NCBI GenBank assembly: GCA_963721405.1
Contig: CAVRJA010000003.1
Span: 806,001 to 870,000, forward strand
Length of the DNA: 64,000 nt
Source of the DNA: JAFNAG01 sp963721405
GTDB taxonomy: Bacteria; Acidobacteriota; UBA6911
Reading direction: 5' to 3'
A program made the translations under genes and the position numbers. Shown here piece by piece: positions 10,023 to 18,929 of the stretch (positions are counted from its first letter, which is position 1; every line of letters begins with the position of its first letter). The notes under the pieces are model-generated. The model worked only from the letters and a program-made list of their open reading frames with translations. It searched no databases and was not told where the DNA came from.

Positions 10023-11444
10023 TCATCGGGACGCGGGATCCCGGGCGACTGGCGCCTCCCGCGATCGGATGAGGCAGTTGTTGCCGTTCCAGAAAAGCAC
10101 GATCGGCGCATCCGCGGGCAGGTCGGCAAGCAGCGGTTCCTTCTTGATCATCTCCCTGAACTCCTCGGAATCCCTGGCAATTTCGCGAACCGTTGCATCG
10201 GCGTGCTCCACGGACGCGCCATCTACCCAGTAGTTTCTGGTCCGGTAGAAAATCCGGCTCCCCACCTTCCTGCCGGTCTCCAGCTTCGCCTCTCCCATTA
10301 TGGCGTACGCCTGCCGCTGCTTCTTCCCGAGCCCTGCTTCTGCAATTGCCTGCTGCACCGGATCGATGCTCTTGGCCTTGGCGCTTCCGGCCTCCGGGGC
10401 TACGCCCTGCAGAGGAACATTGGCCTGACGGCCCGGCGCCCCCGCGGCTTGCGCAGGTGCGTTCGCGGTTTGCGAGATGTTTCCTGCTGCTTGTGCGCCG
10501 GTGTTTGCGGTCTGGCTGACGACATTTGTGTTCTGGAAAACAACATTGGCTGCCTGCAATTGAGTGTTGGCAGCCTGCAATTGTGTATTTGCAGCCTGCC
10601 GCGGGACATTTGCATTCTGTGCCGAAATCACTTCGTTCCCGGCCTGACCCACGACAGTCTCTTTGCGCACCTGGGCGGCCTGCTCTGCAGTTTTCGCGCC
10701 TCCGCCCCTGGCTTCATCCGCCCGGAAAGCCAGCTTGTCGGCCAACACCATGGCATCCGTCTGAGCCTTCTTTTCTTTCATCGCTTCGGCAACAGCCTCA
10801 ACCGGCGGTGGCTTCGCTGTCTCTGGCCGGGCGGCCGTCGCCGGGCGCAAGGTTGAGTTTTCCGCGAGCCCTGAGGAAGGCTTGCCGGCGGCCGTAGGTT
10901 CGGGGGTCACGGCACGCATCCTCTCCTCTGCCGGTGACGGCACCTTCTCGACCGAATCGATCCGGCCGGCCATAGTTGCCGGCTGAGCCTGACCGGTGTC
11001 CGCGCTCTTTTCCCGGCCGGCAAGAGCAACTGCCTGACCTTCTGGGATCCCTTTGTCCTGCTGCTGGCGCGCAATCTGGTACGCCGGCGGCTGCATTCGC
11101 GAATCGCGAACCGCCTGGAACAAGAGCACCCCGGCGATGAGGACGAACGCGGCGCCCAGCGCCAGGCGGAGCGGCGAAGAGCGGTAGGAGTAAGTTTTTG
11201 CGGGGAGAACTTGTGGGGCGGCCCGTTCCTTTTCCGGCGGTGCCAGGTCGAGCGACAGTGCGAGGACTTGCCGACAGGCGCTGCAGTCGGCCGCGTGCGC
11301 CTCAAAGCGAGCCGCCTCCTCCGGACTCAGGCGGGCTTCAAGGAAGGCGGCAAGCTCGTTTGCATCCGGGCACGGCCCCGGCGAATCGCCTCGCCGGCCG
11401 GCGAGAACGCGCCGGATCGCTCCCTCGACAGATTCATTTTTCAT
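10023..11444 (-). CDS. zf-HC2 anti-sigma-like membrane protein with heptapeptide repeats
   Basis: Likely anti-sigma partner of the sigma factor just upstream. 473 residues. Residues 24-62 form a putative zinc-binding anti-sigma domain (CPDANELAAFLE, then HAADCSACRQVL with the H-x3-C-x2-C pattern). One membrane segment covers about 92-113 (LALGAAFVLIAGVLLFQAV). The outer part is rich in Ala, Gln, Pro and Lys; around residues 268-340 about ten consecutive 7-residue units of the type AANTQLQ occur. The C-terminal 100 residues (SRIFYRTRNYWVDGASVE) are globular and unrecognised. It begins 22 bp after the sigma gene's stop codon, so the pair is an operon. Confidence 0.8.
   Translation of the reverse strand: MKNESVEGAIRRVLAGRRGDSPGPCPDANELAAFLEARLSPEEAARFEAHAADCSACRQVLALSLDLAPPEKERAAPQVLPAKTYSYRSSPLRLALGAAFVLIAGVLLFQAVRDSRMQPPAYQIARQQQDKGIPEGQAVALAGREKSADTGQAQPATMAGRIDSVEKVPSPAEERMRAVTPEPTAAGKPSSGLAENSTLRPATAARPETAKPPPVEAVAEAMKEKKAQTDAMVLADKLAFRADEARGGGAKTAEQAAQVRKETVVGQAGNEVISAQNANVPRQAANTQLQAANTQLQAANVVFQNTNVVSQTANTGAQAAGNISQTANAPAQAAGAPGRQANVPLQGVAPEAGSAKAKSIDPVQQAIAEAGLGKKQRQAYAIMGEAKLETGRKVGSRIFYRTRNYWVDGASVEHADATVREIARDSEEFREMIKKEPLLADLPADAPIVLFWNGNNCLIRSREAPVARDPASR
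10410..10635 (-). repeat. 21-bp coding tandem repeat
   Basis: DNA basis of the heptapeptide repeats in the zf-HC2 protein: about ten 21-bp units, the central ones (10545-10605) nearly identical, the outer ones degenerate. Unit pattern at protein level is x-A-N-x-x-x-Q. Confidence 0.75.
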
Positions 11445-11466
11445 AGCTCACCTATATCAATGACGG

Positions 11467-12462
11467 TCAGGCCATCCCGCCTTGCACATTCTTTCGCCGC
11501 GCCGCGGCCGAAGTCGAAAGCCGCAGCACGGATTCAATCGAAGGATCTTCATTTTCGCAAACCCAATGCCACAGGGATCTTACGTCCCTGGACCCGAGTC
11601 CGTGAGCCTTGCGCAGCTTACGTTCGACGCGCTGGCGGACTCCCTGGCGCAGGCGTTCGAGCCGCCTCGAGGCTGTCGCCTCATGAACGCCGAACTGACG
11701 GCCGATCGTCTTCAGGGGAATCCCTTCGAGATAATAGAGGCTCAACAGCAGACGGTCATGCGCGCTCAGGCACAAGAGTTCCTGCTCCAGGGCCCGCGAC
11801 AGGACCGGACCCCAGCGGGCATCGAGGGATTCCTCGTCCCGGACACTCTGGCCGGCGTCGGCCGGACGCGGTTCGGACCCCTGCGCTGTCATTTCGTCGA
11901 GTGAAACCTGCTTTGTGCCCCGCCGGAAACGATCGATGGCCGCGTGGGCCACGGACGCGCGAAGCCATCCTGCGAGCGAGCCGCGGCCGTTGTAGGTCAT
12001 AAGTTTCCCTTTGGCGGCGACCGGCTCCAGGGTTTTATCTTCCTGCCGCTGTTGCCGGGATTTGTCCCCGGGCGCCGCACTTTCCCCGAGCAAAACGACT
12101 ACGATTTCCTGCGCCAGGTCTTCGCCGGCGTCGAAATTCCTGCATGCTTGCCGGGCAAACCCTCTGAGCAGGGGCAGGTAATCGTCGGCAAAATACTCCC
12201 AGGCGATGCGGTCCCCCCGAGCGCAACCGGTCGCCAGAAACAGGTCTTCATGATGCAGTTGCCGGAACAGGGACAGACACTCCGGACAGGCATCGATAGA
12301 GGCTCCGCCCTCATCGCCCGGTTGGTGGTCACGATGTCCTTTCCGGATGATTTCCTCAATGCGGGAGTAAAACTGCTCGACAGCGAGTGCGATCGTCGGA
12401 TATCTGCGCCGGCAGCGCTCGAAGGCCTCGACTGCTTCCTGAACCATTCCGGGTGGCAACAT
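11467..12462 (-). CDS. ECF-like RNA polymerase sigma factor, long form
   Basis: Transcription initiation factor. The open frame extends to 12582, but I favour ATG 12462 (MLPPGMVQEAVEAFERC), giving 331 residues. An N-terminal extension of about 95 residues includes a CPECLSLFRQLHHED stretch. Sigma region 2 follows (WEYFADDYLPLLRGFARQ, DAGEDLAQEIVVVLLG), and region 4 near 230-290 ends in a helix-turn-helix (LKTIGRQFGVHEATASRRL). The extension makes it longer than classic ECF factors (about 180). Co-transcribed with the zf-HC2 protein downstream, its probable regulator. Target genes unknown. Confidence 0.85.
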   Translation of the reverse strand: MLPPGMVQEAVEAFERCRRRYPTIALAVEQFYSRIEEIIRKGHRDHQPGDEGGASIDACPECLSLFRQLHHEDLFLATGCARGDRIAWEYFADDYLPLLRGFARQACRNFDAGEDLAQEIVVVLLGESAAPGDKSRQQRQEDKTLEPVAAKGKLMTYNGRGSLAGWLRASVAHAAIDRFRRGTKQVSLDEMTAQGSEPRPADAGQSVRDEESLDARWGPVLSRALEQELLCLSAHDRLLLSLYYLEGIPLKTIGRQFGVHEATASRRLERLRQGVRQRVERKLRKAHGLGSRDVRSLWHWVCENEDPSIESVLRLSTSAAARRKNVQGGMA

Positions 12463-12631
12463 AATTGTCTGCCTGAGCCTGTCCGCTCTTTGCGTACAAC
12501 ATTTTACACGAAAACCGATGCCGGGATGGCCCGGAACAAAGGGAAGGTCTGTCTGAAAAGTCGATTTTCTGCTCTGAAGCACGTATGGTAGTATTTCTCA
12601 CCCGGATTTGGCGAAAGGAACTCATTGCTCA

Positions 12632-13897
12632 ATGCCCATTAAGATCCTGACCAGAAACCTCGGCGTGCCCAATCTCACTTCCATCGACGTCTACGAATCT
12701 CTCGGCGGCTACGAGGGCCTCCGCAAGGCTCTCAGGGAATTCACCCCTGCGCAGGTGATCGACACAGTAAAGAAATCGGGTTTGCGAGGGCGTGGCGGCG
12801 CGGGTTTCCCCACCGGGATGAAATGGGGCTTCGTTCCGAGAAATTCTGGCAAACCCGTATACCTGTGTGTGAATGGCGATGAGAGTGAACCGGGCACTTT
12901 CAAGGACCGCGTCATCATCGAAAAGGACCCCCATCAGCTGATCGAAGGCACGATCATCTCGGCGTATGCCCTGGAATGCCGCCACGCCTTCATATTCCTT
13001 CGCGGAGAGTTCTTTTACGGCGCCAGGGTCGTCGAGAAGGCACTGGCCGAGGCGTATGCGAAGGGCTACCTGGGCAAAAACATTCTCGGCACAGGCTACG
13101 ACCTGGAAGTCATTCTTCACAGGGGCGCGGGCGCCTACATCTGCGGGGAGGAGACGGCGCTGCTCGAATCGATCGAGGGGAAACGCGGGCACCCGAGACT
13201 CAAGCCGCCATTCCCCGCAGTGGTCGGGCTGTACGAGTGTCCGACAGTAATCAACAACGTCGAGACCCTGTCGAACGTCCCGCACATCATCAACAACGGC
13301 GCCGAGTGGTTTGCCGGCATCGGCATCGAGCGCAACGCCGGGACGCGATTGTTCGGAGTCAGCGGCCATGTGCAGAAGCCGGGCGTTTACGAGTTCCCGA
13401 TGGGCATTCCTCTCCGGGAGCTGATTTACGATCACTGCGGCGGCATCCGCGGCGGGCGCAAACTCAAGGCGGTTGTTCCGGGCGGCTCGTCTGTCCCGGT
13501 GCTGAGTGCCGATCAGATCGACGTCCACCTCGACTTCGATTCGGTGGCCAAGGCCGGCAGCATGCTGGGATCCGCGGGCGTCATCGTGATGGATGAGACC
13601 ACCTGCATGGTGAAGGCCCTCCGCCGGATTACGAAATTCTATGCGGAGGAATCGTGCGGGCAGTGCACGCAGTGCCGTGAAGGGACCGAATGGCTGTACC
13701 AGATCCTGACGCGCATAGAGAAAGGGAGCGGCAGGCCGGGAGAGCTCGAAACCATGCTCGACGTGTGTTCCGACATGAAAGGGCGCACGATCTGCCCACT
13801 CTCCGATGCGGCAGCCATGCCCGTCGAAAGCTACGTCCGGAAGTTCTACGACGAGTTTTCGGCTCACATACAGCAGCAGCGCTGCATCGTAGCTTGA
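12632..13897 (+). CDS. nuoF: NADH-quinone oxidoreductase subunit F (NuoF), solitary
   Basis: Flavoprotein subunit of complex I that takes electrons from NADH via FMN to an Fe4S4 cluster. ATG 12632 (MPIKILTRNLGVPNL) is preferred to an upstream TTG. 421 residues. Seen: GLRGRGGAGFPTGMKW (FMN/NADH site), NGDESEPGTFKDR, GAGAYICGEETALLESIEG, and the C-terminal cluster ligands in CGQCTQCREG plus a later cysteine in RTICPLSD. No nuoE, nuoG or other nuo gene is adjacent, so it could serve a dispersed complex I or act as a soluble NADH-oxidising subunit of a hydrogenase or formate dehydrogenase; sequence favours NuoF. Confidence 0.9.
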   Translation: MPIKILTRNLGVPNLTSIDVYESLGGYEGLRKALREFTPAQVIDTVKKSGLRGRGGAGFPTGMKWGFVPRNSGKPVYLCVNGDESEPGTFKDRVIIEKDPHQLIEGTIISAYALECRHAFIFLRGEFFYGARVVEKALAEAYAKGYLGKNILGTGYDLEVILHRGAGAYICGEETALLESIEGKRGHPRLKPPFPAVVGLYECPTVINNVETLSNVPHIINNGAEWFAGIGIERNAGTRLFGVSGHVQKPGVYEFPMGIPLRELIYDHCGGIRGGRKLKAVVPGGSSVPVLSADQIDVHLDFDSVAKAGSMLGSAGVIVMDETTCMVKALRRITKFYAEESCGQCTQCREGTEWLYQILTRIEKGSGRPGELETMLDVCSDMKGRTICPLSDAAAMPVESYVRKFYDEFSAHIQQQRCIVA

Positions 13898-14002
13898 ACA
13901 CCCGCGGCTTCGGGCTGCCGGTTTCCTCGGGCCGGCGCCCAACCGAAGGTGTTTCTTTGCGGTCAGTCACTTCTTTCGTAGTCCTCTTTTTGGGGGGCGG
14001 CC

Positions 14003-14806
14003 ATGACCAGGGAACCGGCAGTAGCGGGCCAGTTTTATTCGGCGAATCCAAAACGGCTCCGCGAACACATCGAATCTCTTTTGATCCGGGGCGCCCCGCT
14101 GCTTGAAGCCAAAGGGATCGTGGCGCCGCACGCGGGATACATTTACTCAGGACCCGTGGCGGGCGCCGTTTATGCCGCTGTCCGCCTGCCCTGCCGGTTC
14201 ATCATTCTCGGTCCGAATCACACGGGAAAGGGCGTCGCGCTTTCACTGCATCCTGCGGGCGAGTGGCGCACTCCCCTCGGCACGGTTTCGATCGACGGGG
14301 AGATCAACTGGCTCCTCGTCGCGGAGTGTCCGCTGCTGGAGGAGGATGCGGCCGCGCATTCCCACGAGCATTCCATCGAGGTCCAGATCCCTTTTCTCCA
14401 GGTGCTGGCGGGAGAACTTTCCTTCGCGGCCATTTGTGTCGGGACAGCGGACTACACTTCGCTGGAAGCTCTCGGCCACGCCCTTGCCCGTGTCGTCAAG
14501 TCGGTCCCTGAGCCGGTGCTTGTGATCGCCAGTTCCGACATGACCCACTACGAATCTGCCGAGGCCGCCTCGCGCAAGGACCGCTACGCCATCGAAAAGA
14601 TGGAGCGACTGGATCCGCATGGGCTCTACCGCACTATTTTCGACAAAGACGTGAGCATGTGCGGGTTCGCTCCGGCGGTCGCCATGTTGATAGGCTGCCG
14701 CGATCTGGGCGCAACCACAGGACATCTCGTGCGCTACGCGAATTCGGGGGACGTGAGCGGCGACTACGATCGTGTGGTGGGATACGCCGGAATGGCAGTC
14801 TGTTGA
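14003..14806 (+). CDS. amrB: MEMO1 family protein (AmmeMemoRadiSam system protein B)
   Basis: 267 residues, related to eukaryotic MEMO1 and to extradiol dioxygenases of class III. Seen: an N-terminal AVAGQFYSANP, a metal-site histidine in VAPHAGYIYSGPVAG, LGPNHTG, HEHSIEVQIPFLQ and IASSDMTHYE, all diagnostic. Start ATG 14003 follows GGGGGG. In many genomes it partners AmmeMemoRadiSam proteins A and a radical SAM protein, but neither is nearby. Biochemical role in bacteria unsettled. It ends 2 bp before the convergent ruvC. Confidence 0.93.
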   Translation: MTREPAVAGQFYSANPKRLREHIESLLIRGAPLLEAKGIVAPHAGYIYSGPVAGAVYAAVRLPCRFIILGPNHTGKGVALSLHPAGEWRTPLGTVSIDGEINWLLVAECPLLEEDAAAHSHEHSIEVQIPFLQVLAGELSFAAICVGTADYTSLEALGHALARVVKSVPEPVLVIASSDMTHYESAEAASRKDRYAIEKMERLDPHGLYRTIFDKDVSMCGFAPAVAMLIGCRDLGATTGHLVRYANSGDVSGDYDRVVGYAGMAVC

Positions 14807-14808
14807 AG

Positions 14809-15321
14809 CTACCTGCTGCGGCTTCTTCGCCTCGCCGGCATAGGAATGTCGCGGCTCACCCGGTGGCTGTGGCAGATGGCTACCGCCAGGGCGTCGGCCG
14901 CATCGTCCGGCGTCGGCACCTCAGGAAGATCCAGCAGAATGCGCACCATCATCTGCACCTGGCTTTTTTCCGCGCGCCCGTAACCGACGATTGCGCTTTT
15001 CACTTCAAGGGGGGAATACTCGAAGATCGGGAGGCCCCGCTGGGCCGCTGCAAGAAGGGCCACGCCCCTGGCATGGCCCAGCTTCAAGGCGGATTGGACG
15101 TTTGCCGAATAAAACACCCCCTCGATCGCGACCGCGTGGATTTCCTGCCTGGAGAGAATCTCCAGCAGACGCGAGTAGATCTGGAGCAGGCGTTCGTGAA
15201 AGGCAAGGCTGGGCGTGGTACGGATCGCGCCAAAGGCTATGGAGGAATGCTTCGATCCGTCAGACTCGATCAGGCCGTAACCGGTGGTCTCGCTGCCAGG
15301 GTCAATCCCCAGTATTCGCAT
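14809..15321 (-). CDS. ruvC: Crossover junction endodeoxyribonuclease RuvC
   Basis: Dimeric nuclease that resolves Holliday junctions formed by RuvAB. 170 residues. The first catalytic aspartate is in MRILGIDPGSETTGYG; the glutamate lies in AIEGVFY; the C-terminal pair is in TPDDAADALAVAICH. A basic tail (PARRRSRSR) ends the protein. It follows the YebC gene by 12 bp on the same strand, the common yebC-ruvC pairing. RuvA and RuvB are not in the window. Confidence 0.97.
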   Translation of the reverse strand: MRILGIDPGSETTGYGLIESDGSKHSSIAFGAIRTTPSLAFHERLLQIYSRLLEILSRQEIHAVAIEGVFYSANVQSALKLGHARGVALLAAAQRGLPIFEYSPLEVKSAIVGYGRAEKSQVQMMVRILLDLPEVPTPDDAADALAVAICHSHRVSRDIPMPARRRSRSR

Positions 15322-15333
15322 CAGAACGCGGTC

Positions 15334-16080
15334 TCAGGAGGCCTCTTGGAGCGCGGCTTCGTCGATGTCGAAGTTCGACCAGACATTCTGGATGTCTTCC
15401 TGGTCCTCGAGGGCTTCCATGAGCTTCAGCATGGTCTGAGCTTCTTTGCCCTCGAGTTTCACGTAATTCTGAGGCACCATCGAAACCTCGGCGGCTGCCG
15501 TTGGAACGCCGTTGCTCTCGAGCGCGTTTTTCAATTTCTCGAAGTTTTCGGGAGTCGCGAATATCTCGAAGTTTCCGCCGTCTTCCTGCATATCGTCGCC
15601 GCCGTTGCCGAGGACAAGATCCAGGAGCTTCTCTTCGCTGGCTGCCGACTTCTCTACGACAAAGTAGGCCTTGCGCTCGAACATCCAGGCCACACATCCG
15701 GCTTCACCGAGATTCCCGCCGTTCTTGGAGAGGATGTGGCGCAGTTCCGCGACGGTGCGATTGCGATTATCCGTGAGGGTGCGCATGAAAATGGCTGCGC
15801 CGCCGGGGCCGTAACCCTCGTAGTTGATCTCGTCGTAGGACACGCCAGGCAGTTCGCCGGTGCCGCGCATGATGGCGCGCTTGATGTTCTCGGCCGGCAT
15901 ATTCGCCGCCTTTGCCGTGCTCACCACCAGGCGCAACCGCGGATTGGAATCGATGTCGCCCCCGCCGGAGCGCGCGGCAACCGTCATTTCCTTGATGAGG
16001 CGCGTGAAAATCCGCCCGCGCTTCGAATCGGTCGCAGCCTTTTTATGTTTGATGGAATGCCACTTGGAATGACCAGACAT
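15334..16080 (-). CDS. yebC: YebC/PmpR family protein
   Basis: Conserved three-domain protein related to TACO1; family members act as transcription regulators or as translation factors that relieve polyproline stalling. 248 residues from ATG 16080 (MSGHSKWHSIKHKKA), which has AGGAG 8 bp upstream; an ATG at 16098 is spurious. Seen: RGRIFTRLIKEMTVAAR, NMPAENIKRAIMRGTGE, the YEGYGPGGAAI block and the acidic C-terminus. Co-directional with ruvC. Confidence 0.96.
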   Translation of the reverse strand: MSGHSKWHSIKHKKAATDSKRGRIFTRLIKEMTVAARSGGGDIDSNPRLRLVVSTAKAANMPAENIKRAIMRGTGELPGVSYDEINYEGYGPGGAAIFMRTLTDNRNRTVAELRHILSKNGGNLGEAGCVAWMFERKAYFVVEKSAASEEKLLDLVLGNGGDDMQEDGGNFEIFATPENFEKLKNALESNGVPTAAAEVSMVPQNYVKLEGKEAQTMLKLMEALEDQEDIQNVWSNFDIDEAALQEAS

Positions 16081-16356
16081 AAAGACGCTCCTTTTCACAG
16101 AGGATCCTTTTATCTTAACATAGATGCTGATAATTTAAACCCTCCGGCTGCGGGTGATTGCCATTGATAAAGGGCAACAATAGCAGTCTCGAGACTTTTC
16201 CCCCGGAGCTCGCTTCCGCTGCCTGGTGACGACGGAAATTTCCGGCCCCTTCACCAGTCGGCCGGCCGGCCGCATCCAGGCCTGCAGCGCGAGTTGCGCC
16301 ATTTGCCGGAGCCGTTCTGATCCCGGAGCGGGCCCCTTCGAATCTTTGGAGCTGTC

Positions 16357-16929
16357 ATGACGCAAGATGAGATCCTTACCCTGTTCAAGAATTCCGGCGC
16401 CCTCCTCGAGGGGCATTTCCGCTTGACTTCGGGACTGCACAGCAGCCGCTATCTTCAATGTGCTCTTGTGCTTCAACATCCCGACTATGCGATGTCGCTC
16501 GGTGCTGCCCTTGCGGGCATGATGCGGAAATGCGCCGAAAAACCCGGGCTGGTCATTGCTCCTGCTCTCGGAGGCATACTCGTGGCGCACGAGGTGGCCC
16601 GCGCACTCGGCGTGAGGGCCCTGTTCGCCGAGCGCCAGGACGGCGTTCTGAGATTGCGCCGCGGGTTCCGGATCGAGCCCGGAGAAACGTGCTATGTCGT
16701 GGAAGATGTGGTCACCACCGGGGGATCCAGCCGTGAGACGATGGACGTCGTGATTCAGGCCGGCGGGGTGGTCACCGCCGTGGGCGCCATCATAGACCGA
16801 AGCGGCGGCAGGACCGATCTCGGTGTGCCGCGAGTGGCTCTGGCAGTGCTCGATGTCCCAAATTACCAGCCGGATGCCTGCCCCCTGTGCCAGGCGGGCA
16901 GCCAGGCGATCAAGCCGGGGAGTCGATGA
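16357..16929 (+). CDS. pyrE: Orotate phosphoribosyltransferase
   Basis: Pyrimidine biosynthesis: orotate plus PRPP gives orotidine 5-phosphate. 190 residues. Start ATG follows GGAG at 6-bp spacing. The FRLTSGLHSSRYLQC motif binds orotate; the PRPP loop is VVEDVVTTGGSSRETMDVV. APALGGILVAHEVARALG and FAERQDG match the pyrE type found in thermophiles and acidobacteria. Its TGA overlaps the truA ATG (ATGA), suggesting translational coupling. Confidence 0.95.
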   Translation: MTQDEILTLFKNSGALLEGHFRLTSGLHSSRYLQCALVLQHPDYAMSLGAALAGMMRKCAEKPGLVIAPALGGILVAHEVARALGVRALFAERQDGVLRLRRGFRIEPGETCYVVEDVVTTGGSSRETMDVVIQAGGVVTAVGAIIDRSGGRTDLGVPRVALAVLDVPNYQPDACPLCQAGSQAIKPGSR

Positions 16930-17669
16930 AGCCGCGCCGAAACATCAGACTGATCCTGGGATTCGACGGCACGCCCTATCATGGCTGGCAAATCCAGCCG
17001 CGGCAGAAGACCATCCAGGGGGAGTTGCGGGACGCCATTCGAAGGATTACCCGCGAAGACACCGTTCCGCTGGGGAGCGGTAGGACCGACTCCGGCACGC
17101 ACGCGCGGGGCTTTGTCGCCAATTTCACGACCGGGACCCGCATTCCTCCATCGAGCTTTGTGCGTGCCCTCAACAGCGTTCTGCCCCCCGAGATTCGGGT
17201 TCTCTCGGCCTTTGAGGCGCCCCTGGAATTCCATTCCCGGCTCAACGCGCGCTCCAAAATCTACCGTTACCAGATCTACCGCGGGGCGGTGATGCCGCCT
17301 CACCTGGCGCGGGATCACTACCATTTCCCGTTGCCGATCGACGTAAAATTGATGGCGCAGGCCGCCGAGTCGTTTGCGGGAACGCATGATTTCGCGAGTT
17401 TCGCCGCGAAGGGCGCCGGGAGGGAAAACACGGTGCGTCATATCTTCAGCTGCCGGCTCATGTGCAAGGGGCATCGGCTGGCGTTCACCGTCGAGGGGAA
17501 CGGATTCCTGCACCACATGGTGCGCAACATGATGGGCACGCTTCTGGAATTGGGGAGGGGACGGATGACGATGCCGGAGTTCAACGCACTCTTCCGTTAC
17601 CGCGACCGCACCCTGGCCGGGTTCACCGCCCCGGCCTGCGGCCTCACCCTGCTCAAGGTCCGGTATTGA
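16926..17669 (+). CDS. truA: tRNA pseudouridine(38-40) synthase
   Basis: Modifies U38-40 in the anticodon arm of many tRNAs. From ATG 16926 the product is 247 residues, normal for TruA; the longer upstream frame overlaps pyrE and is rejected. Seen: LGFDGTPYHGWQIQP at the N-terminus, the catalytic aspartate in GSGRTDSGTHARG, SARSKIYRYQI-like block (NARSKIYRYQIYRG), and FLHHMVRNMMGTLLELG near the C-terminus. Coupled to pyrE by a 4-bp overlap. Confidence 0.96.
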   Translation: MKPRRNIRLILGFDGTPYHGWQIQPRQKTIQGELRDAIRRITREDTVPLGSGRTDSGTHARGFVANFTTGTRIPPSSFVRALNSVLPPEIRVLSAFEAPLEFHSRLNARSKIYRYQIYRGAVMPPHLARDHYHFPLPIDVKLMAQAAESFAGTHDFASFAAKGAGRENTVRHIFSCRLMCKGHRLAFTVEGNGFLHHMVRNMMGTLLELGRGRMTMPEFNALFRYRDRTLAGFTAPACGLTLLKVRY

Positions 17670-17705
17670 TCAGGCGCCGGAGTTGCCGGATGCGCTCCGC
17701 GCATT

Positions 17706-18011
17706 GGGTGCAATCGGAAGTGGGACTCAATCCTCGCGAAATTTAGGTGGACCTTTCAAGCTCACCGTTTAATCGGACAAAAAGGATGCGTCGAGCAACG
17801 ATTAACGGCAAAAGAATTTATCAATCGTCAATGGTCAATGGCCATTTGTCATTTGGCCGCTCCAAACCTTTGGCCTGTGAGGTCCTGATCGAGTTCGGAG
17901 TGGGTGAAGTACCCGAGCACAGAACCTGCCCGCCGACATGCCGACCCGCCCCCGAATGACAAATGACAATTGACAAATTCTTTTCGTTGAGTCCCACTTC
18001 CGATTGCACCC
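17706..18011. mobile_element. MITE-like element with 25-bp perfect inverted ends
   Basis: Positions 17706-17730 and 17987-18011 are exact reverse complements (25 of 25), starting GGGTGCAATCGGAAG. Total length 306 bp. Inside the ends is a second, shorter inverted set based on CAAATGACAAATG and AAAAGAATTT words. The flanks read CCGCGCATT on the left and CCGCGTATT on the right, a possible 9-bp target duplication with one mismatch. There is no transposase; internal open frames are short and unconvincing. A non-autonomous transposable element is the best guess. Confidence 0.6.
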
Positions 18012-18090
18012 CCGCGTATTCGTGATTTTTGAAGCGATCGTTGTCTGTGATACCATGTTGCGGCCGTTCAAGAAATGAGGTCCCATCGTC

Positions 18091-18867
18091 ATGCGAAAGA
18101 AGGCTACCCTGGCCGAACCTGGTACTGAGGAAGCCGGCCTCCTCAGACAGATCGACCATGCCCGGCTGCCGAGACACGTCGCAGTGATCATGGACGGCAA
18201 CGGCCGTTGGGCCCGGGAACGTCGTCTGCCGAGGGTCGCCGGGCATCGTGCCGGAATTCAGGCAGTCCGGGAGATCGTGGAGGTCTCCGCAGGGCTGGAA
18301 CTGGAAGTCCTCACGCTCTATGCTTTCTCGGTCGAAAACTGGAAACGGCCGCAGTCGGAGGTGACGACTCTGATGAGACTCCTCAAGGAGTACATCAGGC
18401 GCGAGCTGGACCGGCTCGTTGACGGCAACATCCGGTTCTTCGCCATCGGCCGGATCGACGAACTGGCGCCGTCGGTCGTCCGCGAACTGGAACGGGCCAT
18501 GGAGAGGACCCGGCTCAACACCGGCATGGTCCTCAACGTAGCGTTGAACTACGGGGGGCGCGCCGAACTGGTAGACGCCTTCAACCGGCTGATGAACGAG
18601 CGAAACGGGAGCCGCAAGCCCGTCACGGAAGATCAGATATCGAAATCCCTTTACACGCGAGGAATCCCCGATCCGGACCTGCTGATCCGCACCAGCGGCG
18701 AGATGCGGCTCAGCAATTTTCTTCTGTGGCAGATCGCCTATTCCGAGATTTACGTCACACCCACATTCTGGCCTGATTTCCGGCGCAAACATCTCTTTGA
18801 GGCGATCCTCGACTTCCAGAAGCGGGACCGGAGGTACGGAGGGATCAGGGACCAGGTCAGTAAATAG
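18091..18867 (+). CDS. uppS: Isoprenyl transferase (undecaprenyl diphosphate synthase)
   Basis: Cis-prenyltransferase that extends farnesyl diphosphate with isopentenyl units to make the C55 carrier lipid of peptidoglycan synthesis. 258 residues. Seen: HVAVIMDGNGRWARER with the Mg-binding aspartate, GHRAGIQAVREIVE, LTLYAFSVENWKRP, RTSGEMRLSNFLLWQ and YVTPTFWPDF. A GAGG site lies upstream of ATG 18091. First of the conserved uppS-cdsA-dxr-rseP order. Confidence 0.96.
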   Translation: MRKKATLAEPGTEEAGLLRQIDHARLPRHVAVIMDGNGRWARERRLPRVAGHRAGIQAVREIVEVSAGLELEVLTLYAFSVENWKRPQSEVTTLMRLLKEYIRRELDRLVDGNIRFFAIGRIDELAPSVVRELERAMERTRLNTGMVLNVALNYGGRAELVDAFNRLMNERNGSRKPVTEDQISKSLYTRGIPDPDLLIRTSGEMRLSNFLLWQIAYSEIYVTPTFWPDFRRKHLFEAILDFQKRDRRYGGIRDQVSK

Positions 18868-18929
18868 AGAAACGGAGAGCCCCGGACCATGAGCGGGCAG
18901 GTTCGATTCAACCGGAATTCCAGGCTCCT

